Shown here one piece after another: positions 16,373 to 24,191 of a DNA stretch of 39,345 nt. Location: contig NZ_JAIVAP010000031.1 of NCBI RefSeq assembly GCF_020171945.1, positions 1-39,345 of the forward strand. Direction: 5' to 3'. Below the pieces are notes generated by a model, which was not told the DNA's origin, made no database searches, and was given only the letters and a program-made list of their open reading frames with translations. The stretch's first letter is position 1. Every line of letters starts with the position of its first letter. The position numbers and the translations under genes were made by a program. The stretch comes from Bacillus infantis (GTDB lineage: Bacteria > Bacillota > Bacilli > Bacillales > Cytobacillaceae).

Positions 16373-17710
16373 TTACTGAGGCGGCAAAAGATCTTCAATG
16401 ATTTCTGCTGCCCAGTCAAGCGCCTCCTGAGGAGTCTTTTCGCCCGAGAGAGCATATTGGACAGCCGGGATCAGCGCTTCGCTTTCTATCTGCTGCCATT
16501 CCTTGATGGCCGGCCTGTTCTGGGTCTGCTCCCCGCTCAGGGTTGCCATTAGAGGCTCAAGATGCTCATATCCCTCTTTTTGGCTGTACTCTTCGAAAAC
16601 AGACTTCTTGGCGGCAACACCCAATGTTTCCATATACAATTCATTCTTGTCATAAAGGAATTCCAGATACTTTTTCGCAATATCCTGCTTTTTGGATGAG
16701 CTCGGAATCACCTGATACCAAGGACCAGGAACCGCACCGATCCCAGCATCGCCGGCAATCATCGGGGCACTGCCGACTTTTCCGGCCACATCCGACTGTT
16801 CAGGGTCATTAGACGGAACATAGAAATGGCCCCAGCCAATCATCATGGCTGCCTTCCCGCTCCAGAAAAGCTCAGAGGTTTCGGCAGAAGCTATTTCAAG
16901 AGCCCCGGCCGGTACCGATTTATCTTTCGTCAGCATATCTGTTAAAAATTGAAGAGATTCCACATAAGGCTCAGAATTAATCAGGACCTTCCCGTCTTCA
17001 TCAATCACCAGCGGATTGGCGCCGGCCTGTGCAGCATGGTCGAGCCAGCTGGCTACAGCATCCCCATTATTGGCACCGAAAACTGTTGTTCCATACATAT
17101 CCGTTTTTCCATCATTATCTGTATCCCGAGTAAAGAACTTCGCCATATCGCGGTATTCCTGCCACGTCTTAGGCGGGGCTAATTCATAGCCGAACTCAGC
17201 CTTAAAATCGGCCTTGTTCTTTTCATCCTCAAACAGATCTTTGCGATAGATTAAATTCTTGGCGTTGGTCCACGTAGGCATTCCGTAAACTTTATCATTA
17301 TAGCTGCCGCCATCAACCAGCCCGGCAAAGAGATCCTGCTCAACTTCATCTGTCACTAGATCATCAATCGGCAGCAATCCTCCAGCAAGTGCCGGGAACC
17401 ATAGAATATCAATGGTCGCCACATCGAAAGCCCCAGCCTGTGAAGCCACCTCCGCTTTCAGCTTGTCATAGACACCGGTATAAGGAACCGATTCAATCTT
17501 CACCTCATAGCCCGTTTCTTCCTTGAACTCAGCAGCCGTCTCCTTCGAAACCTTAAAAGCAGGGCTGCCGCCTTCCACCAGTACCGTAATGCTCTTATCT
17601 TTAGCATCTGCCGAATCCGAACCCGCTTCCTCACTGGCACATCCTGCCGCAAAAATAAGCACAAAGGACATCAATAAAGCGAGCGAAAAATAACCCTTCT
17701 TCCTGGTCAT
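16373..17710 (-). CDS. Sugar ABC transporter substrate-binding lipoprotein
   Basis: 445 aa. Signal peptide with lipobox FAAGC (lipidated Cys24), then a family-1 extracellular solute-binding fold (SBP_bac_1): ITVLVEGGSPAF at the start of the mature domain, and IGWGHFYVPSND and GIGAVPGPWYQVIPSSS further on. The C-terminal PQEALDWAAEIIEDLL helix is typical of CUT1 binding proteins. First gene of the operon, about 110 nt downstream of the predicted transcription start. It captures the sugar outside the membrane and may also present it to the sensor kinase. Ligand specificity is inferred from the neighbouring fructan enzymes. Confidence 0.92.
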   Translation of the reverse strand: MTRKKGYFSLALLMSFVLIFAAGCASEEAGSDSADAKDKSITVLVEGGSPAFKVSKETAAEFKEETGYEVKIESVPYTGVYDKLKAEVASQAGAFDVATIDILWFPALAGGLLPIDDLVTDEVEQDLFAGLVDGGSYNDKVYGMPTWTNAKNLIYRKDLFEDEKNKADFKAEFGYELAPPKTWQEYRDMAKFFTRDTDNDGKTDMYGTTVFGANNGDAVASWLDHAAQAGANPLVIDEDGKVLINSEPYVESLQFLTDMLTKDKSVPAGALEIASAETSELFWSGKAAMMIGWGHFYVPSNDPEQSDVAGKVGSAPMIAGDAGIGAVPGPWYQVIPSSSKKQDIAKKYLEFLYDKNELYMETLGVAAKKSVFEEYSQKEGYEHLEPLMATLSGEQTQNRPAIKEWQQIESEALIPAVQYALSGEKTPQEALDWAAEIIEDLLPPQ

Positions 17711-17827
17711 GCAAAATCCCCCTTATCCAAATGTTATTATTAATGTATAAATCCTCTATACACTTACACATGCCTCAGATATCCTGCGCGAATACTCAAG
17801 CACCCCCGCATGTCTATCTATAACTAA

Positions 17828-17893
17828 ATTGTAAGGGGTTTCACCCCCTTTTAAAATTCAAACTTCTTTAGATAAGGTTATATATATTTGGAA
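17828..17893 (-). promoter_or_regulatory. Sugar-operon promoter with the shared 44-bp activator block
   Basis: On the minus strand, block 17893-17850 (38/44 identical to the GH91 promoter block) abuts -35-like TTTTAA (17856-17851). A 17-bp spacer leads to -10 TACAAT (17833-17828). Spacing of block, -35 and -10 is the same as at 4512-4577. Predicted start is near 17821. Confidence 0.6.
17833..17850. promoter_or_regulatory. Dyad inside the promoter spacer
   Basis: AAGGGGTTTCACCCCCTT: perfect 6-bp arms around a 6-nt centre, exactly between the -35 and -10 of the sugar operon. It is absent from the otherwise similar GH91 promoter. Possible second operator; speculative. Confidence 0.35.
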
Positions 17894-17905
17894 CTTTTGG
17901 GGTTT

Positions 17906-18078
17906 GGGCCGGGGGGTCAGGTCCCTTGGCTCAAAATGAGCCAGGGGGTCTGACCCCCTGGCTCTTAGGAGACAGACCCCCTGGCTCTTTGCTCAGGTAA
18001 TGGGCCGCCGGGTCAGGTCCCCTGGCCCAAACTCAAATAAGCCACTGGACCTGACCCCCTGGTTCAACCCCCTGGTTC
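17906..18078. repeat. Cluster of REP-like units
   Basis: Five full or nearly full units (17906-17932, 17938-17964, partial 17966-17987, 18002-18028, 18039-18065) plus a terminal fragment to 18078, in the divergent gap between the sugar operon and feoA. Mixed orientations and partial units suggest repeated insertion or recombination. Confidence 0.85.
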
Positions 18079-18088
18079 AAAATTCCCC

Positions 18089-18117
18089 TTTACCATTCGT
18101 TATTTTCACCTTATAAT
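18089..18117 (+). promoter_or_regulatory. feoA promoter
   Basis: -35-like TTTACC (18089-18094), 17-bp spacer, perfect -10 TATAAT (18112-18117). The Fur box lies just past the predicted start. Confidence 0.7.
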
Positions 18118-18132
18118 GAATTTATTGTAATT

Positions 18133-18151
18133 GATAATGATTTTCATTATT
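18133..18151. promoter_or_regulatory. Fur box
   Basis: GATAATGATTTTCATTATT matches 17 of 19 positions of the classical Fur box GATAATGATTATCATTATC. Its position at about +10 to +28 fits repression of feoAB under iron sufficiency. Confidence 0.85.
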
Positions 18152-18172
18152 ATCCCTTGGAGGAACGCATTT

Positions 18173-18406
18173 ATGAATCTGAATGAATTAAAAGTTGGAG
18201 ACTTAGCAAAAATCGTGAATGTAAGCCAGGTTCAAGGACTTATTCAAAAACGTCTTAGCCATTTAGGAATTTCTGAGAATGCAGAAATCTGCGTTAAAAA
18301 TAAGCAGCCTTTTGGCGGGCCGTGCATGATTGATTGCCAGGGCCAGTGTGTGAGTCTGCGGAGAAATGATGCCAGCTGCATTCAGGTGGAATTGGTATGC
18401 AAATAG
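18173..18406 (+). CDS. feoA: Ferrous iron transport protein A
   Basis: 77 aa from ATG 18173 behind TTGGAGGA (18158-18165); upstream in-frame ATGs would translate through the Fur box. A single SH3-like FeoA domain: MNLNELKVGDLAKI opening, HLGISENAEI in the middle and ending CIQVELVCK. It is a cytoplasmic partner of FeoB thought to modulate its G-domain. It overlaps feoB by 10 bp, so translation is coupled. Confidence 0.9.
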   Translation: MNLNELKVGDLAKIVNVSQVQGLIQKRLSHLGISENAEICVKNKQPFGGPCMIDCQGQCVSLRRNDASCIQVELVCK

Positions 18407-20394
18407 CGTTATTCGGCAATCCCAACACCGGGAAGACATCATTGTTTAATTCTCTAACTGGTTCGTATGAGTATGTTGGAAATTGGAGCGGGGTAACCGT
18501 TGAGAAGAAAGTTGGAACCTTGCGGGACGGCAAAGGGCGTCTGATTGACCTCCCGGGTGTTTATACCCTGAACCCTATTTCCAAAGATGAGAGTGTGGTT
18601 ACCCAATTTCTTCTGGAGGAAAATTTTGAAGGAATTCTTAATATAGTCGATGCTTCACAGTTAAAGAGAAACCTGCAGTTAACGGTTCAGTTATTAGAGT
18701 ATGGAAAGCCGATTGTGATAGGGCTCAATATGACAGATGTGGCTCAAAAACGAGGGATCATGGTTGATGAACGAGCGCTTTCCAGGCAACTAGGACTGCC
18801 CATCATCCCCATTATCGCCCGAACAGGAACCGGTGTGAACTTTTTATCTAATGAACTTACATCTTCTAAGGAAAATCCGAAGGTAAAGCCGCTTGTTATC
18901 AACTATGGAGCCGTTATAGAAAATGCTATCCAGGAAATCGTGCAAAAGCTTTCGGGTACAGGTCACAATAAACGCTGGTTAGCCATTCAGCTTTTGGAAG
19001 GCAACAGCCGGGTAGAAGAATATTTATTCCAGAATGCTAAGCAAGAGCAATTAAGCAATATTGTTTCCCAGGCAAATGAACAATTGCTGGAACATTCCCA
19101 TACTTCCCTTCACCAGGAAATCTACCGGATCAGAGATCAGTATATCCAGAAGATCCTTGCTGAAGCTGTTGAAAATAACGCGCAAAAGAGAAGTAATCTG
19201 TCTGATAAAATCGATCAGGTGGTAACCAATAAAATACTGGGAATCCCTATTTTCCTTGGCCTTATGTACTTGATGTTTATGCTGACATTCAACTGGCTCG
19301 GCTATCCTCTTTCAGATCTCCTGGATGGATTTCTTTCAGGTCCTCTGACAAGCTGGGCCCAAACCGGACTTAATGCAGCAGGGGCAAGCGATTTTATACG
19401 CGCCTTGATCCTCAATGGAATCATAAGCGGAGTCGGCGGCGTTTTGGTTTTTGTCCCGCAGATTCTTATCCTGTTTTTCTTTATTTCCCTTCTGGAAGAT
19501 TCGGGATATATGGCCCGTGTTGCAACTGTCATGGACAGGATCATGCAAGGCATCGGCCTTAACGGAAAAGCCTTCATCCCTATGATTATAGGTTTTGGAT
19601 GTAATGTGCCTGGCGTTATGGCTGCACGGACAGTAGAGCAGCCAAAGGAAAGATTATTAACCATCCTTTTGACGCCATTGATGTCCTGTTCTGCAAGATT
19701 ACCGGTATATGCACTATTCGTTGGCGCATTCTTCTCCAGATTCCAGGCGCTGATTGTTCTATCTTTGTATGTATTAGGGGTTGTACTTGCACTCATCCTG
19801 GCAAAATTATTCTCTAAAACTCTTTTTAAAAATGAACAATCCTATTTCATTATGGAACTGCCTCCCTACCGCTTCCCGCAATGGACGACCTTATGGAGAA
19901 GCACATGGGACAAAGGAAAAGGCTTTGTCCGAAAAGCCGGAACCTTTATTTTTGGCGGATCGGTGTTTATTTGGCTATTATCATATGCCGGACCTCAGGG
20001 CCTCGGTGTGTCCATGGACGATAGTTTCCTTGCTATGATTGGAGGTATCTTTGCCCCGCTGCTGGCCCCGCTGGGATTTGGGACATGGCAGGCAGGAGCA
20101 GCTCTATTAACCGGATTCCTGGCAAAAGAAGTAGTCGTCGCTACAATGGGCATTATTTATGCCGTCCCTGAATCAGGACTGCAGGAGGTATTACAGCAGG
20201 CTTTTACACCAGTCGCTGCTTACAGCTTCATGGTCTTTGTCCTGATTTACGTACCATGCCTGGCCACTGTTGCAGTCATCAGCAAAGAAACAGGATCTAA
20301 AAAGCTGACACTATTCAGCATTTCTTATGCTTTAGTCACAGCCTACGTCCTATCCTTCATTGTCTATCAAATTGGATCGATACTGGTTAAATAG
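18397..20394 (+). CDS. feoB: Ferrous iron transporter B
   Basis: 665 aa, full length for the family. The N-terminal G-domain shows G1 GNPNTGKTS (7-15), G3 DLPG (51-54) and G4 NMTD (111-114). A helical GDI-type linker runs to about 265. The membrane part has two Gate/nucleoside-recognition repeats with GFGCNVPGVMAARTVEQP, where the conserved Cys lies near a proposed Fe2+ path. Role: GTP-dependent Fe2+ uptake across the membrane. The start lies inside the end of feoA. It is followed 15 nt later by a small Cys-rich gene. The Fur box upstream predicts iron repression. Confidence 0.95.
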   Translation: MQIALFGNPNTGKTSLFNSLTGSYEYVGNWSGVTVEKKVGTLRDGKGRLIDLPGVYTLNPISKDESVVTQFLLEENFEGILNIVDASQLKRNLQLTVQLLEYGKPIVIGLNMTDVAQKRGIMVDERALSRQLGLPIIPIIARTGTGVNFLSNELTSSKENPKVKPLVINYGAVIENAIQEIVQKLSGTGHNKRWLAIQLLEGNSRVEEYLFQNAKQEQLSNIVSQANEQLLEHSHTSLHQEIYRIRDQYIQKILAEAVENNAQKRSNLSDKIDQVVTNKILGIPIFLGLMYLMFMLTFNWLGYPLSDLLDGFLSGPLTSWAQTGLNAAGASDFIRALILNGIISGVGGVLVFVPQILILFFFISLLEDSGYMARVATVMDRIMQGIGLNGKAFIPMIIGFGCNVPGVMAARTVEQPKERLLTILLTPLMSCSARLPVYALFVGAFFSRFQALIVLSLYVLGVVLALILAKLFSKTLFKNEQSYFIMELPPYRFPQWTTLWRSTWDKGKGFVRKAGTFIFGGSVFIWLLSYAGPQGLGVSMDDSFLAMIGGIFAPLLAPLGFGTWQAGAALLTGFLAKEVVVATMGIIYAVPESGLQEVLQQAFTPVAAYSFMVFVLIYVPCLATVAVISKETGSKKLTLFSISYALVTAYVLSFIVYQIGSILVK

Positions 20395-20409
20395 AAAGGA
20401 GTCCTCCAC

Positions 20410-20568
20410 ATGATTTTCAGCTGGATCATCGGATTGCTTATATTTTGCTATGCCGGGTATATGATGTACCGCCACATAAAAAACAGCAAAAAAGGCAAGT
20501 GCGCAGTGTGCGAGCTGAAAAAAAGCTGCTCATCCGTAAATGCAGGCTGCAGCACAAGGGAGCCATAG
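20410..20568 (+). CDS. FeoB-associated Cys-rich membrane protein
   Basis: 52 aa, starting 15 nt after feoB behind AGAAAGGAG. One membrane helix (IIGLLIFCYAGYMMY, about 6-20), a basic stretch (RHIKNSKKGK) and a cytoplasmic tail with CAVCELKKSC and a further Cys47. Gene position, size and the Cx2C plus Cys pattern fit the FeoB-associated Cys-rich family (PF12669), proposed to assist Fe2+ transport. The last residues Glu-Pro and the TAG stop come from the start of a repeat unit (GAGCCATAG), so the native tail was probably replaced by the insertion. Confidence 0.8.
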   Translation: MIFSWIIGLLIFCYAGYMMYRHIKNSKKGKCAVCELKKSCSSVNAGCSTREP

Positions 20569-20705
20569 GGACAGACCCCCCGGCCCAATTGAATGCGCCA
20601 TGGGGACAGACCCCCCGGCCCAAACTCAAAAAAAGCCAAGGGGTCTGTCCCCCCGACTCCCTCCCCAAACAAAAAAAAGAGCCAAGGGACCTGTCCCCTT
20701 GGCTC
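20560..20705. repeat. Four REP-like units after the feo operon
   Basis: Units 20560-20586, 20595-20621, 20633-20659 and 20679-20705. The middle pair is a 65-bp doublet with linker AAACTCAAAAA. The first unit overlaps the 3' end of the small Feo gene. Confidence 0.9.
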
Positions 20706-20711
20706 TTTTTT
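20679..20711 (+). terminator. REP unit acting as intrinsic terminator of the feo operon
   Basis: The 27-bp palindrome GAGCCAAGGGAC...CCCTTGGCTC is followed by TTTTTT and preceded by eight A. It therefore has terminator form on both strands. Confidence 0.7.
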
Positions 20712-20819
20712 CGGACAAACATACATTTCTCTATAAATCCACCATTTCATCATTTCTATTTTTCCCAATAAAGATATCATATCAATGAAGAACTAAATTC
20801 TAATAAAGAAAGGAGAGTT

Positions 20820-22499
20820 ATGATTATGGTAAAAAAAGTGAATCCTGCGGATCCGAATACAATACCGAAGTTTGTGGACAAACTCAAGAAGCCATCTGTT
20901 GCACAGCCGAAACGGCATACTTCTTATCCGAGAAATTCGTATTATGAGCTGGAAATCAAGCAAGGGATGCATCGTTTTCATAAGGATTTTCCGCTCACCA
21001 GGATTTGGGGGTATGATGGACTGGTTCCAGGACCGACTATAGAGGCGAAAAAAGATAAATCAACTTTTGTAAAATATATTAACAAATTGCCAACCAAGCA
21101 TTTTCTGCCTGTTGACCGCTCCCTCCATACAGCAAGCGACTCACCAGAGGTCCGGACAGTTACCCACCTCCATGGTGCGAATGTTTTTTGGGAGAGTGAC
21201 GGCCATCCTGAAGCCTGGTATACGAGAGATTATGAATATGTAGGCCCAAAATTCAGGAGAAAAGTCCATGAATATACGAATCACCAGCCTGCAGCTACTC
21301 TATGGTATCATGACCACGCCATGGCTTTGACACGATTAAATGTGTATGCAGGACTTGCCGGATATTATCTGCTCCGGGATCATCTGGAGGAACGGTTAAA
21401 TCTGCCTTCGGGAGATTATGAGATCCCTATGATGATCCAGGATAAGTCTTTTAATGAGGACGGATCCCTTTTTTACCCTGATGGGCCTCAGCCGCCATTC
21501 CCACCTGTGCCAGTCCATCCTTCCATTACAGTCGGCCACCTTGGCAATACCATTACGGTGAACGGGACAGTTTGGCCATATTTAAATGTGGAGCCGCGAA
21601 AATACAGGTTCCGGATGCTGAATGCTTCTAATAGAAGAGGATATGTTCTTAGGCTGTCAAACAGTCAGCAGCTGATTCAAATTGGGACAGATGGCGGATT
21701 TTTGACAAACCCTAATCCAATTGACAGTGTGGAATTGCTGCCGGCAGAAAGAACAGATCTTATTATTGACTTCACTGACCTCCAAGGTCAGACCATTACG
21801 CTGATGAATGACGATACCGAGTTCCCTGGTGAACACACTAGCGTGGTGATGGAGTTCCGGGTGTCCCTGCCGCTTAAAGGAAAGGATACCAGCTCCATTC
21901 CGGAAGAACTGGCACCGCTAATGGAGATTCACGATCATCATGCTCATATAGCGAGGGACTTGCCACTAACTACTTCAACGGATCAGTACGGCAGGCTCAT
22001 GCTAATGCTGAATGATCGGATGTATCATGATCCCGCAACGGAAAAACCATCCTTGGACAGCATCGAAGTCTGGAATCTAATCAACACAACACCAATCCCC
22101 CACCCTATTCATATTCACTTAATTCAGGGCAAACTAATTGGCCGGAGACCGTTTAATGTAGACAAGTATCTTAATGAAGGAATTCTTGAAATGGGGCCGC
22201 TTGAGCTGCCACGGGACTACGAAACCGGCTGGAAAGACGTATTCAAGGCAGACGTCGGGTATGTCACTTCCGTCATCATGCACTGGAAGGACTTCACAGG
22301 CAATTACATCTGGCACTGCCACTTCCTGGAGCATGAGGACCATGACATGATGAGGCCAATCACCGTCATCAACGATGCCCATCCGGTTCAGGTTGCCCAT
22401 GCCAACGAAGGCGGGCATAACGAGGAACAGCCTGGGACAAATGATCCACCAGCAGACGCACCGCCAGCTGAGGGAAATGAAACTGATTCAGGGGTATAG
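20820..22499 (+). CDS. CotA-like multicopper oxidase (laccase / bilirubin oxidase)
   Basis: 559 aa; ATG 20820 or the in-frame ATG 20826, which is better spaced from AAAGGAG. No signal peptide. All four copper motifs are present: HLHG (116-119), WYHDHA (162-167), HPIHIH (428-433) and HCHFLEHEDHDMM (499-511), giving type-1 ligands His428, Cys500, His505 and axial Met510. The three cupredoxin domains align in order with the B. subtilis spore-coat laccase CotA. A 45-residue low-complexity Pro/Glu/Asn-rich tail follows the last domain and is unusual. It probably oxidises phenolics, bilirubin or Mn. A spore-coat location is inferred from similarity only; I see no convincing sigma-K promoter. Confidence 0.92.
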   Translation: MIMVKKVNPADPNTIPKFVDKLKKPSVAQPKRHTSYPRNSYYELEIKQGMHRFHKDFPLTRIWGYDGLVPGPTIEAKKDKSTFVKYINKLPTKHFLPVDRSLHTASDSPEVRTVTHLHGANVFWESDGHPEAWYTRDYEYVGPKFRRKVHEYTNHQPAATLWYHDHAMALTRLNVYAGLAGYYLLRDHLEERLNLPSGDYEIPMMIQDKSFNEDGSLFYPDGPQPPFPPVPVHPSITVGHLGNTITVNGTVWPYLNVEPRKYRFRMLNASNRRGYVLRLSNSQQLIQIGTDGGFLTNPNPIDSVELLPAERTDLIIDFTDLQGQTITLMNDDTEFPGEHTSVVMEFRVSLPLKGKDTSSIPEELAPLMEIHDHHAHIARDLPLTTSTDQYGRLMLMLNDRMYHDPATEKPSLDSIEVWNLINTTPIPHPIHIHLIQGKLIGRRPFNVDKYLNEGILEMGPLELPRDYETGWKDVFKADVGYVTSVIMHWKDFTGNYIWHCHFLEHEDHDMMRPITVINDAHPVQVAHANEGGHNEEQPGTNDPPADAPPAEGNETDSGV

Positions 22500-22509
22500 T
22501 GAGAATTTG

Positions 22510-22545
22510 ATCAGTGGGGGTTTGCATTCCCGCTGATTTTCTTTT
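22510..22545 (+). terminator. Rho-independent terminator of the laccase gene
   Basis: Stem ATCAGTGGGGG (22510-22520) pairs with TTCCCGCTGAT (22527-22537), followed by TTTCTTTT. One of few gene ends here with a conventional terminator and no REP unit. Confidence 0.85.
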
Positions 22546-22632
22546 GGGCAGTCCTCTCTCTTTAGGTCGTACCCTATAAAAAATAATTAGAATTTTAAGA
22601 AAATATCCTCATTTACTATTTTCTCCCATCTT

Positions 22633-22659
22633 GAAATAATGATAGAGTATCACTATTTC
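22633..22659. promoter_or_regulatory. 27-bp near-perfect palindrome before the M28 peptidase
   Basis: Arms GAAATAATGATA and TATCACTATTTC match at 11 of 12 positions around GAG. It ends directly at the ribosome binding site AAAGGGGG and overlaps a possible -35 TTGAAA. It could be a repressor operator or an RNA hairpin controlling initiation. Confidence 0.5.
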
Positions 22660-22673
22660 AAAGGGGGAATTCG

Positions 22674-24044
22674 ATGTTTGGCCGTAAATCAATAATCTCG
22701 GTTCTGGCAACAGGTATGCTATTATCAGCAGGAGCTGTTCATGCCCAAAAGCCTGTGGCGCCAAATGTACAGTCTGTGACCGCTTTTGACAACAAAGTAA
22801 TCAAGAAAATCAGCGCAGACAATATGTACGATACGATCAAGTATCTATCAGCAATGCCGAGGGAAGCAGGCACACCGGGAGAAGTTCGCGGGGTCGAGTA
22901 CATAGAAACCCAGTTTAAAAGCTTAGGCCTGGAAACGAAAAGAATCCCGTTCCCAATCTATGATTATAAGACAAATAAACAGCAGGCTACTGCAGATGGC
23001 GTGGACCTGAATGGACGTGCCTTTAGCGGCAGTGGGAGCGGAAAGGTGACAGCAGATCTTGTCAATGTAGGAAAAGCCATTGATGTTCAGGCTGATTTAA
23101 CTGGTAAAATAGCCCTAGTGGAACGCGGTGATATTCCATTTGTTCAAAAAGTGAGAAATGTCGTTGCTAAAGGTGCGGTTGGAGTGCTTATGTATAACAG
23201 CGGTTCCGGCAATAGCTTCGGGCAGGCAGAAGGACAAGTCCCTGCTGTAGCCATTACTCGTGCACAAGGTCTTGAATTGGTCGATAAATTAAAGAACGGC
23301 CCGGTAGAGGCAACACTGGATGTTGACATTGAAAGAATCGAGAAAACATCCTATGTGGTTGAGGCTAAATTAAAGCCAAAGAAAGACAAGGACACAGGAC
23401 AGATTGTCACAATCGGTGCACACCATGACTCCGTTCCAAATGGTCCGGGAGCCAATGACGATGCTTCCGGAGTTTCAGCTGTATTGGAGCTGGCAAGAAT
23501 TTTTGCAAATACTCCGATTGATACGGAAGTCCGCTTCCTGACGTTCGGCTCTGAAGAAAGAGGAATGGTCGGTTCATCCTTTTATGTAGATCAGCTTCCA
23601 CAGAGTGATATTGACCGCATAGTTGCCCACTTCCAGATGGATATGATTGGCGGTGCGGAAGCTGGCGAGGATCATCCATTAGGCGGACTGATCATGTACA
23701 CCATTGACGGCCAGAAAAATCTTGTTACTGACTTAGGCGCATCATCCTCATCAAGAGTCTATGATGTGGCGATACCGTATGGACAGCTAGGAAGAAGTGA
23801 CCATCAGCCATTCCATGACGTTGGCATTCCTTCTGCCCTCTTTATCCATTCACCTGTCGAGCCGCAATATCACCAGCCGACAGATACGATTGAACATATC
23901 AGCAAAGAAAAACTCCAGCAAGCCACATCAATCGTAGGGGCCGGAGCCTACCAAATCATCCGCCCGGAAACACCTGCACTTGATCGGGCACATGTTGCAC
24001 CAGTATTAGTAGACTATGAATTTGAAGACCGTCCAGTAGATTAA
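22674..24044 (+). CDS. Secreted M28 zinc aminopeptidase with PA domain (YwaD-like)
   Basis: 456 aa with signal peptide (about 1-24, cleavage after VHA). A PA domain insert lies at about 115-215 (GKIALVERGDIPFVQKV). The M28 catalytic domain shows the zinc ligand series: His251 in AHHDS, Asp262 in NDDASG, Glu294/295 in GSEERG, Asp in QMDMIGG and a C-terminal His in QYHQPTDTI. Arrangement and size match B. subtilis YwaD and Streptomyces-type aminopeptidases, which remove N-terminal residues from extracellular peptides. The ATG follows AAAGGGGG. Monocistronic, with a palindromic site over the leader and converging on an aldehyde dehydrogenase gene. Confidence 0.92.
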   Translation: MFGRKSIISVLATGMLLSAGAVHAQKPVAPNVQSVTAFDNKVIKKISADNMYDTIKYLSAMPREAGTPGEVRGVEYIETQFKSLGLETKRIPFPIYDYKTNKQQATADGVDLNGRAFSGSGSGKVTADLVNVGKAIDVQADLTGKIALVERGDIPFVQKVRNVVAKGAVGVLMYNSGSGNSFGQAEGQVPAVAITRAQGLELVDKLKNGPVEATLDVDIERIEKTSYVVEAKLKPKKDKDTGQIVTIGAHHDSVPNGPGANDDASGVSAVLELARIFANTPIDTEVRFLTFGSEERGMVGSSFYVDQLPQSDIDRIVAHFQMDMIGGAEAGEDHPLGGLIMYTIDGQKNLVTDLGASSSSRVYDVAIPYGQLGRSDHQPFHDVGIPSALFIHSPVEPQYHQPTDTIEHISKEKLQQATSIVGAGAYQIIRPETPALDRAHVAPVLVDYEFEDRPVD

Positions 24045-24045
24045 T

Positions 24046-24187
24046 GGGCCGGGGGGACAGACCCCCTGGCCCAAAATCAAAAAGGAGCCAAGGGGTCTGT
24101 CCCTTTGGCTCATAAGCCAGGGGTAAGCCAGGGGGACAGACCCCTTGGCCCAAACCAAAAGAGCCAAGGGGTCTGTCCCCTTGGCTC
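24046..24187. repeat. Four REP-like units filling a convergent gap
   Basis: Units 24046-24072, 24085-24111, 24125-24151 and 24161-24187, plus a fragment at 24114-24124. They occupy nearly the whole gap between the convergent M28 and aldehyde dehydrogenase genes. Confidence 0.9.
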
Positions 24188-24191
24188 TTTC

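Noticed and set aside
20760-20800. Possible sigma-K promoter before the laccase gene
   Set aside because: The CATA element lacks the second conserved half at the right spacing.
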